From positions 1 to 64,000 of the forward strand of contig JAJRSD010000025.1 of NCBI GenBank assembly GCA_024278975.1: a stretch of 64,000 bases of DNA, written 5' to 3'. Positions 1 through 8,492 of this stretch are shown here, in pieces; the first letter of the stretch is position 1; every line of letters starts with the position of its first letter. A program made the position numbers and the translations under genes. Source of the stretch: Bacteroidota bacterium (lineage in GTDB: Bacteria > Bacteroidota > Bacteroidia > Bacteroidales > Prolixibacteraceae). The notes beneath the pieces are model-generated. The model saw only the letters and a list, made by a program, of their open reading frames with translations, made no database searches and was not told where the DNA came from.

Positions 1-149
1 TAACCGTTTTGACTTGTTCTTTTGCACGCTAACTTCGTTAAAAAGCCTCACCGTATCTATGCTATGCCTGCGTTTTTTGCCTTGTTATCGCACAAAATAA
101 CTTCGTCAATTCCAGTCATATTATTTCTTCATAATCCCTAAACATTACA

Positions 150-195
150 CCCGCTATTACTTGTAAGGTACGGATTTAAAATCCACGCCAGCGGG
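150..195. repeat. Nested palindromic intergenic sequence
   Basis: CCCGCT at 150-155 pairs with AGCGGG at 190-195, enclosing a second perfect palindrome GGATTTAAAATCC at 172-184. The nested hairpin lies beside a decayed gene and no coding frame crosses it. It resembles the short extragenic palindromes scattered through Bacteroidota genomes. No second copy was found in this window, so repeat status is an inference. Confidence 0.4.
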
Positions 196-247
196 GGGTG
201 GATAATTCCGGTGTTACCCGAAGAGACACCGACAATTGGTATCGTTT

Positions 248-491
248 TTAGCTGAACCGTTCATTATTGGTGTGTAGTACACGATCGTAATCAATTCTGT
301 TAATATAAACAAAACAGTACCCGGGCAACATGGGCATTTCTACTATTTTTTTCGATTCTTCCACTGTCTGAGTCTCTTTTGCATTGAAATAAAACAGGTA
401 ATACCTTGTTCGGTTATGTCTGCTAATACATTTTTTTTGCCCTTGAGCGTGTGTAAATAACGTACCAGACTTTAGATTTTATTGTACTCAT
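248..491 (-). pseudogene. Decayed UpxY/NusG-family transcription antiterminator (N-terminal part)
   Basis: Read leftwards from an ATG at 491, the frames join as MSTIKSKVWYVIYTRSRA, then NVLADITEQGI and MQKRLRQW, then VEMPMLPGYCFVYI. That is the start of a NusG N-terminal domain of the UpxY type used in Bacteroidota to antiterminate polysaccharide operons. Two single-base losses break it: one in the 8-T run at 431-438 and one in the 7-T run at 346-352 (plus strand). The coding ends at a stop at 248, only about 80 residues in, without the KOW domain. It is therefore a truncated, twice-frameshifted remnant, with homopolymer read error a possible cause of the frameshifts but not of the truncation. 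The polysaccharide operon it once served is not visible in this window. Confidence 0.72.
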
Positions 492-1114
492 TGCGTTATG
501 ATTGCAATATCGACTGAAATTTAGATATGCCGAAAGTGAAAAAAATAAAGGAATATTTCCTGAAACACCAAATTCAATTCAGCAATAATCTCTCCGGCTA
601 TATCAACTATCCTTAAACAAAACTAACTCAAAGCACAAAAAAAATGTTCAAAGCTGTACAAGCGATGAACATTTTTAAAACATAAATGAGTATTTTAGGG
701 AATTTTGGCTATAAAAGCCATTGGTTTTGCGTTAAAAAAAACTAAAAATTGAACTAACTTAACTAGGGTTTGTAAGTCTGATCTCATATTTTATTACATT
801 TCTACAGCTTGATTACAAATAAACACTACAAAGATAATTACAATATTTACATTTGCAAACTTTATGTAATTTTTATTTCACATAACAACACTTTTATGTA
901 AGCACTAAGCACAATAAGAATACACAGAAAACCTTACTTGCTATGTACCAGTATATTATATTGTCTTTATTTGTAATATAATTAAGTTTCAAAATATAAT
1001 ATATAAATATTTGAAATGGAAACTTATAATGAGTATTTGATTTGATTGTTGCAATATTGTATTACTCTATTGCTTGCTACTATAAAGCGGTACAATATGA
1101 CTGTATCAGACTTA
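492..1114. other. AT-rich non-coding stretch
   Basis: No open frame with recognisable protein character is seen on either strand. The only structure noted is the hairpin at 641-675 and one TTACAATA motif at 838-845. Confidence 0.5.
641..675 (-). terminator. Terminator-like hairpin
   Basis: AAAATGTTCA (641-650) pairs with TGAACATTTTT (665-675) across a 14-base loop. On the minus strand the stem is followed by a run of eight or more T, the form of an intrinsic terminator. No gene is seen immediately upstream on that strand apart from the XRE gene, which has its own terminator nearer, so the role is uncertain. Confidence 0.4.
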
Positions 1115-1148
1115 TAAGTAAAAAAGACCGCCAAAAAACTGACGGTCC
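1115..1148 (-). terminator. Intrinsic terminator of the XRE regulator gene
   Basis: On the minus strand GGACCG and CGGTCT form a G+C-rich stem with a T-rich loop, followed by six T. It begins about 60 bases after the stop codon of the XRE regulator at 1208 and fits a rho-independent terminator for that gene. Confidence 0.65.
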
Positions 1149-1207
1149 AATTACTTCTGACCTAAATGGTCTTTATGGCATAAGCCATAACATCAATCAT
1201 CTATATT

Positions 1208-1600
1208 TTACTTTCTTCTAAAATCAGTGAATGTTCCGTCGGTGAACAGTAGTACTACTTTATCAATTGGTTTTAATTGATTTGAATTAATAGATTCCAT
1301 AAATGGCAGCTCGTTCTCTTTATTCATAACCGGTTCCACAGCCGCAGAATCTTTGACATTTGACGTTTCAATTATTTTATTGGAAACTTTACTTTCAGTC
1401 ATCTCACCATCACCGGTGAATAACCATCGTGCATTTAAATCGGGGAAACTTAATAAAAGTTTTTCGATGAAAGATGCACCGGGCTTATTCCTGCCATTTA
1501 GAATATGCGATATATTAGACCGTTGTACATCTAACCGGGAAGACAATTCACCAGCAGAAATACTTTTGTAATCCATATATTGCTTTATTCGATCTTTCAT
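1208..1600 (-). CDS. XRE-family helix-turn-helix regulator
   Basis: A 130-residue cytoplasmic DNA-binding protein. Residues 1-60 form a Cro/CI-type helix-turn-helix: the motif SAGELSSRLDVQRSNISHIL, then NGRNKPG, is the standard XRE recognition region, followed by ARWLFTGDGEM, a turn common to Bacteroidota phage-repressor-like regulators. The remaining 65 residues are polar and of low complexity, with no peptidase domain, so it is not a LexA-type self-cleaving repressor. It stands alone, ends at its own hairpin terminator (1115-1148), and its promoter region carries TTTACAATAT at 1685-1694. That suggests autoregulation, which is an inference. Its targets are unknown. Confidence 0.85.
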   Translation of the reverse strand: MKDRIKQYMDYKSISAGELSSRLDVQRSNISHILNGRNKPGASFIEKLLLSFPDLNARWLFTGDGEMTESKVSNKIIETSNVKDSAAVEPVMNKENELPFMESINSNQLKPIDKVVLLFTDGTFTDFRRK

Positions 1601-2468
1601 TTTAATTCGTATTTATTAATTATCAGTATAATAGATATTTCTTTGTGTCGGCTATACAGAATTATTCTACGAATGTAATAAATATTTACAATATAACACA
1701 AATATTTTTCAAGTTATTTTTATATTCAATCACAATTACTATTATAATTCATTGTAAATAACTTTAGTTGAGTTTTGTATATATCTGATATACAGTACAT
1801 AGTGTGTCTTTTTTATATATTTTTCAAACATTTATGAATTAAATTCGTAATTTACTTAAAGTTAATAGTTGTAATACTCGCTTAATTAACTGATTTAGTG
1901 AACTATAAGATTAACTACAATTGGTGTGATATTATATGGATATTTTTTTATATTCAATAATACAATACTACACAATATTAAATTATCAGGTTTTTTGTGT
2001 ATTCCTTATAGGTACATATTCGCATTTTTTATTTTAATTCCGTTTCAAAATGTGTTTACAATACTGATATTTATTTACAATATATGTATGCCTACTGGTA
2101 ATTACTTTTCTTATTTATGATACTATATATTACATTAATATACTATATCTAAATTTTCGACAATGCTCATATTTCAATAGTTTTACAATTGTACATATTT
2201 AAAGTATAAGTATGTTTACAAATATGATGTCTGTAAAATAGTAGTCACTTGTTCATTAAATAATACTCTAATCTAATTTTTATCTTTTTAATGAAGTTTT
2301 ATTCCAATATTTGCTGACAATAAGGTTTAGTGAATAAAATATCATATTCTAGAGAGGTTTAAACAGGAGGTTTATTATTGTAAAACGTTGATATTTAGCT
2401 CTGTTACTTTAATATGTTTTATACTGATTTTTTACTTATAGAGGTTTATTTTTATAATATTGTAATAT
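1601..2468. promoter_or_regulatory. AT-rich intergenic region with recurrent TTTACAAT motifs
   Basis: About 870 bases with no supported gene. TTTACAAT occurs at 1685-1692, 2055-2062, 2074-2081 and 2182-2189, and in reverse at 1751-1758. That is more than expected from base composition by rough estimate. The first copy overlaps the likely promoter of the XRE gene. These are candidate operator sites. An open frame at 1926-2120 encodes a hydrophobic 64-mer with no family character and is judged chance. Confidence 0.35.
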
Positions 2469-3674
2469 ATGAGATCATTTCTGATGATATTTTGGATTTT
2501 TTTCATCCTATTTTATGTTTTAATTACTTTGGGTACACTTCAGGTATTAATACATTTAATTAAAACTAAGTTTAAAATAAGAATTAGTAGAATTTTTATT
2601 TTATTGAGTATTGCATTAATTAGTACCCTGCTCCTATTATATATTTGGCCAGGCGATATTCGGAATACAAAAAACTATTCTCTTTACTATATATTTAATG
2701 GTATTCTTTTACTCGACTTTATTTTTAAAACTCCTCTCTCCTTATTTTTCGTAATCGGGAGATTACTTTTTAAAAATAAAAAGCGTCGAATAGTATATTG
2801 GATTGGATTGATTATTTCCATGTCATTAAGTCTTGTGTTGTTTTATGGAATTGTATTCGGCAGAAATAGTTTGTCGATACAAAAAGTTGAACTTGAATTC
2901 TCGACTTTGCCAAAAGAGTTTGACAATTACAAAATAGTTCACATTTCCGATATTCACCTTGGTAGTTTTCTACACTCTAAAAAGTTAATGAAAAATGTTC
3001 AATCTCAAATTCAGAATATAAAACCAGATTTGATTCTATTTACCGGCGATTTAGTAAATAACTTCTCGTACGAACTTGATGGCTGGGACACTATTTTCAA
3101 TAAAATAAATAGTACAGAACATAGTTTTTCCATTTTAGGAAATCATGACTATGGTAATTATAGTAACTGGAAGAGTGAATCAGACAAAATTGAGAATTTT
3201 AATATCCTTACCAGAGCCCACTCTAGTATGGGTTTTGAACTGTTAAGAAACGAGAACTCTGTAATTTCAGTAGGAACGGATTCGATATATATTATAGGTG
3301 TTGAAAATTGGGGACACCCGCCTTTTCCACAATATGCAAATCTGAAACAAGCTCTGGCTGGAGTTCCCAGCAATGCATTTAAAATTTTATTAACGCACGA
3401 TCCGGCTCATTGGGAAGCTCAGATTGATGGTAAAAAAGATATTCAGCTCACACTCTCAGGTCATTCTCACGGACTGCAGCTTGGGTTTGTTAAAGCGGGA
3501 ATTCCGTTCAGTCTTTCGTATTTAACGCGTAAAAATTGGGGTGGTTTATATAAATCAAATAATAATTATTTATACGTAAACACCGGATTGGGTACTGTTG
3601 GAATTCCTTTTAGAATTGATATGCCGGCCGAAATAACAGTTATCTCGTTAAGGAGTTCCTCTAAAGCGAATTGA
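2469..3674 (+). CDS. Membrane-anchored metallophosphoesterase
   Basis: A 401-residue protein with four hydrophobic segments in the first 140 residues, then a calcineurin-like phosphoesterase domain of the YkuE type. The metal-binding motifs appear in order: HISDIHLGSF (about residue 158), FTGDLVNN (195), LGNHDYGNY (223), LLTHDPAHW (308) and LSGHSHGLQLG (332). These supply the dinuclear metal ligands D-x-H, G-D, G-N-H-D, H and G-H-x-H. Relatives cleave phosphate esters, often of lipid precursors such as UDP-diacylglucosamine, but the substrate cannot be told from sequence. The gene stands alone after a long AT-rich region, and its 3' end overlaps the convergent gene at 3661 by 14 bases. Confidence 0.88.
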   Translation: MRSFLMIFWIFFILFYVLITLGTLQVLIHLIKTKFKIRISRIFILLSIALISTLLLLYIWPGDIRNTKNYSLYYIFNGILLLDFIFKTPLSLFFVIGRLLFKNKKRRIVYWIGLIISMSLSLVLFYGIVFGRNSLSIQKVELEFSTLPKEFDNYKIVHISDIHLGSFLHSKKLMKNVQSQIQNIKPDLILFTGDLVNNFSYELDGWDTIFNKINSTEHSFSILGNHDYGNYSNWKSESDKIENFNILTRAHSSMGFELLRNENSVISVGTDSIYIIGVENWGHPPFPQYANLKQALAGVPSNAFKILLTHDPAHWEAQIDGKKDIQLTLSGHSHGLQLGFVKAGIPFSLSYLTRKNWGGLYKSNNNYLYVNTGLGTVGIPFRIDMPAEITVISLRSSSKAN

Positions 3675-6486
3675 AGTCTATGGAGATTAGAAAGTCGAAA
3701 TAGATATTTTCAACTTCGGGTAGATATGATGTGCGAAAACCAATTCCAACCGGTGCATAAAATCGTAGAAAATTCACGTCTCCTATCAGTTCAATTCCGT
3801 ATGATGATATTTTAGAAGTATAAGTTCCGGAAGGCTTTCCATTTTCGTAGTAGTTTCCCTCTAGTTTTGCATAATCGGCAAATAAAGAAGCAGTTACACG
3901 TTTTAAATAGACCAGTCCCCCGACACTCCATTCGGGATAAAACAGTGGTAATTTATAATCGAAAGCAAGGCTGAACATTTCGTTTGAATTAATTTTTCCC
4001 CAACCACGCGGATAACGGATTGCATCGGAAAAACTGTACGAACTACTACTGTTTTTATATTGATAACCAGCATAAAGGCGAATACCATGATTTGCCATCG
4101 CACCTGGAATAAACAGATAAGACTGCCCCAAAAACATACTGCCCAACTCAATATTTCCAATTGGCGAGTGGTAGTATCTTGCATCGGTAGTAAAACCAAA
4201 ATTCGGGTAAACATCTTGTGCACTTTGTCGTAAAAATTGCTGATAGTACAATCTATAATTCAATGCTTGCGAACTGCCTGCCACAAATTGTTCTGGAGTG
4301 GAATCATCGTGAGCATAAAAAGTATATCCGTATTTTATTTCAGGTTGAAACGAACGATAAAATTTGCCTCTCGACAAATTTAGCGGAACCCGAACATCAA
4401 TGTCAATATTTGTCTCTTTCCACGTAAAACGTACTAGAGCAGTGTCTTGCTCTTCAATTAATTGATAATTTGAAGCCCGTTTTCCTGAATTAATTTCAAT
4501 ATCGAAAATTGGATACCATCCCTTAAAAGTGTACTTTCCATAAATTTTACCGGTTTTTTCGGTTACGTCCCATTCATACCCTAAAATTGTTTCGGCTGTT
4601 CCCAATTTATTTTGCGACATAAAACTTATTCCCGGTGAAATATCGTAAGTATTTACATTGACTGATGCAGGTGCCCAGCTATGAAAATTGAGAAGATGCC
4701 CAGCTTTGATATATTTTTTTGAAGCGAATTTAGTCGTATCAATCATCGATAAATCGAGTATTCCCATTTCTTGTTCAGCAATATTATCGGCAAGTTTATA
4801 ACTGCTTTTGTCTATCTCATCAATGCTGTTCAATTCGTTTATTGGAATTTCGAGTAAACGAAATCCGTTGGATGTATAATCGCTAAATACAAGTTTTTTA
4901 CCGTTGTTTGAAATATCAGGATATTCAGCTCCAAATCGTGGTTTGTAAATCTGATTAATTGAATTATCGACGAGATTCATTTTATAAAGCGCATTTTTTC
5001 CGGTGTAGCTACTAACAAAATAGAGTGTTTCGTTTTTAACTTTTAACTGTTTTATTTCACCTAAATTTATATTGGTTAGAACTTTCATTTCGCCGGAAAC
5101 GAGGTTAAATTTCACCAATTTTTTGCTATTATTAAAAAGAACGACAGTAATAATTTCATCTTTATTAATCCAGTTTGGAGAGAAAAAATAGTTGTTATTT
5201 TTTGTTTGGATTCGGTGTACAAGTTTACCATTTTTAATATTATAAACCGACAAATAATTGTTGCTTGAAAAATCTGTTTCAACCACAATTATTTCCTCTA
5301 AATTTGGTGAAATTGCAGGTGTAAAAGCTTTAAATTCGGGCGATATTTTTATTTTTCGGGAAGTACTAATATTATACAACCAAATTAACGATTTGCCACT
5401 GTGCTCCCAGCGAAGGTCGGGTATTTGCTCTGCATAAACAACCCGGTCGCTCCGAAAATTCACCGATTCACTAAAAATTCTTCCCGGTTTAAAAAGGGTT
5501 CTCTCTTTTCCTTTTTTATCGATTAAAACAAACGATGGAATTTCTCTTAAAGAGGTTTTATACGAAACAATTATTGAGTCGTTTAACCAGTGGTTGTATT
5601 TGTAATTCGCGAAGGTTTTATTCTCTTTAGAAATAGTTTTAGAATTGTTTGAGATATATTTTTTGTCCGATTCTATCCAAATATTTTTCAAGCTATCGAA
5701 TACCGAATTGTAGAGTTGAACTTTATTAAAACCGGTTTGTATTTTTAGCGATTTATTAAATGGGTTTAACGAAAAAGGCTTCTTTCCCACCCTGAGCAAA
5801 ACAGAGTCCCACACTCCCACTCCATATTTATCGCGTGTTGCTGCTACCAAATAATATCCCAATTTATAGTGGTCGGGCACAAAATCTTTAATGGAGCCGT
5901 TATATGCTTTGTCGTATTTATAAGCTCCTTTTTCAACTACCTGCGCTCTGTGTTCCATTAAAAATGATGGAAATCGTCCGCGCCCGTAATCACTCAACGC
6001 CGTTTCGGTAACAACTGCATCGCCCTCGATAAACCACCAGGGTAAATAAGCTCCAAAAACCAGAGCAGTCCCCTGTTCTCCAAGCAATATTTTTATAATT
6101 TTTGGTATCTCGGAGTTTATTTTATCAATTTGCACAACATGCCTAAACTCGTGCAAAGCCAACTGTTCCAACCACTCTTGCGGATAAATTCCCTGATGTG
6201 GAGTTGTATAAAACTCCGAACGTTTTGGAGCGTACGCAACTAATCCGTTTGATTGTACAGTTTGAGTATGAATAATTATCGATATTTTTTCAGGCTTGTA
6301 ATGGATTGAATTGCTTTTATAGGCGTAAACTTTTTCCATAATACCCGCCAGTTTCTGAGCTTGCAATTCGTAATAATCAGGATAAATAAGTTGGAAATTT
6401 GGTGAATTAATTTGTCGCCATTTTATTGAAGCAGGATCTTGCCCGGTTTGGAAATACTGAGCTTTTAAGTTTGAAATTCCTATCAA
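3661..6486 (-). CDS. Secreted HExxH/TolB-propeller protein with outer-membrane C-terminal region
   Basis: The 941 residues open from a TTG codon. The first 250 residues carry LALHEFRHVVQ, an HExxH zinc-protease motif, with a downstream WWFIEGDAVVTE that supplies the Glu ligand typical of gluzincins. Residues about 300-620 are repeated beta strands of TolB/WD40-propeller type. The last 300 residues alternate polar and hydrophobic strands and end in a surface-antigen-like barrel. The TTG start leaves no signal peptide. An ATG at 6515 begins MRKLLLFFF but meets a stop because the A-run at 6488-6497 is 10 bases. With 11 it would read through LLIGISNLKAQ into this frame, a perfect export signal. 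The true gene is therefore probably 3661-6515 with a one-base slip or sequencing error. Function is unknown beyond likely envelope location. Confidence 0.78.
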   Translation of the reverse strand: MIGISNLKAQYFQTGQDPASIKWRQINSPNFQLIYPDYYELQAQKLAGIMEKVYAYKSNSIHYKPEKISIIIHTQTVQSNGLVAYAPKRSEFYTTPHQGIYPQEWLEQLALHEFRHVVQIDKINSEIPKIIKILLGEQGTALVFGAYLPWWFIEGDAVVTETALSDYGRGRFPSFLMEHRAQVVEKGAYKYDKAYNGSIKDFVPDHYKLGYYLVAATRDKYGVGVWDSVLLRVGKKPFSLNPFNKSLKIQTGFNKVQLYNSVFDSLKNIWIESDKKYISNNSKTISKENKTFANYKYNHWLNDSIIVSYKTSLREIPSFVLIDKKGKERTLFKPGRIFSESVNFRSDRVVYAEQIPDLRWEHSGKSLIWLYNISTSRKIKISPEFKAFTPAISPNLEEIIVVETDFSSNNYLSVYNIKNGKLVHRIQTKNNNYFFSPNWINKDEIITVVLFNNSKKLVKFNLVSGEMKVLTNINLGEIKQLKVKNETLYFVSSYTGKNALYKMNLVDNSINQIYKPRFGAEYPDISNNGKKLVFSDYTSNGFRLLEIPINELNSIDEIDKSSYKLADNIAEQEMGILDLSMIDTTKFASKKYIKAGHLLNFHSWAPASVNVNTYDISPGISFMSQNKLGTAETILGYEWDVTEKTGKIYGKYTFKGWYPIFDIEINSGKRASNYQLIEEQDTALVRFTWKETNIDIDVRVPLNLSRGKFYRSFQPEIKYGYTFYAHDDSTPEQFVAGSSQALNYRLYYQQFLRQSAQDVYPNFGFTTDARYYHSPIGNIELGSMFLGQSYLFIPGAMANHGIRLYAGYQYKNSSSSYSFSDAIRYPRGWGKINSNEMFSLAFDYKLPLFYPEWSVGGLVYLKRVTASLFADYAKLEGNYYENGKPSGTYTSKISSYGIELIGDVNFLRFYAPVGIGFRTSYLPEVENIYFDFLISIDFNSL

Positions 6487-6564
6487 TAAAAAAAAAATAA
6501 AAGCAGCTTCCTCATTCCTGAATATTTAAGCTACCAAAATAAGCAAAGTAGTTTGTTTTAAAAG

Positions 6565-6596
6565 AAAAAGGTTCAAAAATATTTTTGAACCTTTTT
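6565..6596. terminator. Bidirectional intrinsic terminator
   Basis: A perfect inverted repeat: AAAAAGGTTCAAAAAT at 6565-6580 against ATTTTTGAACCTTTTT at 6581-6596. Each strand has a T-run on its 3' side. It lies 28 bases after the stop of the minus-strand membrane protein gene (6624-7328) and ahead of the next minus-strand gene, so it separates the two transcripts. Confidence 0.7.
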
Positions 6597-6623
6597 ATTC
6601 CGTTATAAATATTTTCAAGAATA

Positions 6624-7328
6624 TTACTCTTCGTTCACACCTAAAATAGGAATCGGATTTTCTTTATCTTTTACGTTTATTATAGATTGATAGAATGTTG
6701 CAAAAGCAGCATGTATCCATATTATTGAAACAATTGCACCAACAATAAAAACCAACACTCCACCAATAAATATAAATGCAGATAATATTGCCATAAAAAA
6801 AACTTCCCATCCATGGCCTCTTGTCATTTGCCAGCTTTTTTCAACAGCTTTCATGGGGTCGAGGTTTTTATCCATTACTAAAAACGGCACTAAAACTAAC
6901 CGGCAGGCAATAATAATTCCGGGTATAATTAGCATAACCATACCAATAATTACCAGTGCAGTTACAATTAAATTTGCAAGAATTATATTGAGATACTTGG
7001 TTTTAAATCCTTCAAAAAGAATCTTTAAATCAAACTCTTCGTCGCGCATTGCTTTTAGAAATAGATAATTTTCGCCATATTTTATAACCGGCAAAAACAA
7101 AAACGAGTACGCTAAACCAAATATAATTATAGGAAATAATAGTAACCACGAGATATTATAGTCTCCATCGAACTTAATATTTGCCCCCGCAGAAGGACCA
7201 TTTAACAGGCCAACAATAATTACCGTTACCAATAAAAATAAAAATGCTTTTCCAAACATTTTACGCCATGCGTAACCAAAACTTCCACCAATTGACGGAA
7301 CCAGATTAAAATACTTTTCGTTTTCCAT
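6624..7328 (-). CDS. Multi-pass membrane protein of unknown function
   Basis: The start is placed at the ATG at 7328 (MENEKYFNLVPSIGGSFGYAW), giving 234 residues. The frame stays open further upstream, but that part runs into the divergent promoter and reads as unrelated polar residues. Five to six hydrophobic helices follow (near residues 27-45, 63-85, 112-150 and 170-215), with the conserved-looking LVPFLVMDKNLDPMKAVEKS and WQMTRGHGWEVF between them. That layout is typical of the YciC/DUF975-like family of small integral membrane proteins with no assigned reaction. It is divergent from the LuxR-type gene at 7500 and closed by the terminator at 6565-6596. Confidence 0.72.
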   Translation of the reverse strand: MENEKYFNLVPSIGGSFGYAWRKMFGKAFLFLLVTVIIVGLLNGPSAGANIKFDGDYNISWLLLFPIIIFGLAYSFLFLPVIKYGENYLFLKAMRDEEFDLKILFEGFKTKYLNIILANLIVTALVIIGMVMLIIPGIIIACRLVLVPFLVMDKNLDPMKAVEKSWQMTRGHGWEVFFMAILSAFIFIGGVLVFIVGAIVSIIWIHAAFATFYQSIINVKDKENPIPILGVNEE

Positions 7329-7400
7329 TTTACTAAATTTAATTTTCTGTTTTATAAATATTGATGAGTCAAAAATAGATCTATTTAAAAATATATCCTT

Positions 7401-7441
7401 CCTACTTTGGTAGGATTTTTTATATTCACTACTTTGGTAGT
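7401..7441. promoter_or_regulatory. Twin palindromic operator candidate
   Basis: Two copies of the palindrome CTACTTTGGTAG sit as CCTACTTTGGTAGG (7401-7414) and ACTACTTTGGTAGT (7428-7441), with centres 27 bases apart. They lie in the shared upstream region of the membrane protein gene (start 7328) and the LuxR-type regulator (start 7500). They are plausible binding sites for that regulator, controlling both genes. The sites are seen; the binding is inferred. Confidence 0.5.
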
Positions 7442-7499
7442 TGGTAGTAATGAAGCGGAGTTTGCAATATTGTGCAGCACTACTAAAGTTAAATACTTT

Positions 7500-8471
7500 A
7501 TGCAAATAGAATACATTTTTTATATCGCAACTTTTATTATTTCGGCAGGATTTGCTGTTATTGGAATTATGAGTTCTTACCAACTTTATCAAACACACCA
7601 AAAGACTATATTTCAAATTTTACTATATCAGCAAATATTTATTTTTTCGTTTTTTATTTATGGAATTTGGGGAAATATGGCAATTAGGGAAATAATTAGC
7701 GATTTTAGTTTAAGTACCGAATTGGCTAATAAACTTGCTATTTTTATACCCGTTATCGGAATTCCGTTTATGGTTGTTAGCTGGTTTATGTTGCTCCGGT
7801 TTGGATTTATTTTGAATGGATATAAAACTTCAAAAGGCTTTGCAATTAGTTATTTTCCAATATTTGTTAGTATCGTTTTTACTTTAGCATTGTTACTTCA
7901 GAAAGGTATTTTTCAAATTCCGGTAAATCCAGATATTTTTATCATTCGTGTAATTGTTGTCCTGAATTTTGCAGTACACTTTATATTTACAACATCGTTT
8001 TTTAAACCAAAAAGAAATGCTCCGTTAATTAAAGAAACCGGGCTTAACAAACAGTTGGTATTATTATATTTTGTAGGTGTAATACTATATTCGGGGGCAT
8101 TAAGTTTTTATGATTTATGGGGATTTATTTCAACCTGTATTTCCATTGTTTTACTGTTTGGAGTTAGCATTTTCATTCCGGTGGTTCTTAAAATAAATTT
8201 GTATTTGCAACCAAAACAATCTGCAAATCCCAATCTTAATTTCAACGAATTTTGTAAAATGTACGAAATCTCGAAACGAGAGGCAGAAATAGTTTTGGAA
8301 ATCTGTTCAGGACTTTCGAACAAAGCAATTTCGGAGAAACTGTTTATTACAATTCAAACCGTAAAAGATCACAACCACCGTATATTCACAAAAACCAACG
8401 TAAAAAGTCGCGTTCAGCTTTCTAATTTGGTACGAGAAAAAACTGGTACTACGAGTAAAGGGGACTCCTAA
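7500..8471 (+). CDS. Membrane-bound LuxR-type helix-turn-helix regulator
   Basis: The start is taken at the ATG at 7500 (MQIEYIFYIATF), giving 323 residues. An upstream open stretch from 7407 crosses the palindromes and is unlikely to be coding. Residues 5-235 contain six to seven hydrophobic helices. The C-terminal 65 residues form a LuxR/GerE helix-turn-helix: SKREAEIVLEICSGLSNKAI followed by SEKLFITIQTVKDHNHRIF. This pairing of an integral-membrane sensor with a LuxR output is a common Bacteroidota one-component design in which the membrane part senses an unknown cue. The twin palindromes just upstream suggest autocontrol and control of the divergent membrane protein gene. Confidence 0.8.
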   Translation: MQIEYIFYIATFIISAGFAVIGIMSSYQLYQTHQKTIFQILLYQQIFIFSFFIYGIWGNMAIREIISDFSLSTELANKLAIFIPVIGIPFMVVSWFMLLRFGFILNGYKTSKGFAISYFPIFVSIVFTLALLLQKGIFQIPVNPDIFIIRVIVVLNFAVHFIFTTSFFKPKRNAPLIKETGLNKQLVLLYFVGVILYSGALSFYDLWGFISTCISIVLLFGVSIFIPVVLKINLYLQPKQSANPNLNFNEFCKMYEISKREAEIVLEICSGLSNKAISEKLFITIQTVKDHNHRIFTKTNVKSRVQLSNLVREKTGTTSKGDS

Positions 8472-8492
8472 AGTAAATTAATTGCAAGATTA

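Noticed and set aside
1926-2120. 64-codon hydrophobic ORF upstream of the metallophosphoesterase
   Set aside because: It lies in extremely AT-rich DNA where Phe, Ile and Tyr codons dominate by chance. No family character and no neighbour support.
7329-7616. N-terminal extension of the membrane protein gene
   Set aside because: It would cross the palindromic operator region and the start of the divergent regulator. The ATG at 7328 gives a typical N-terminus.
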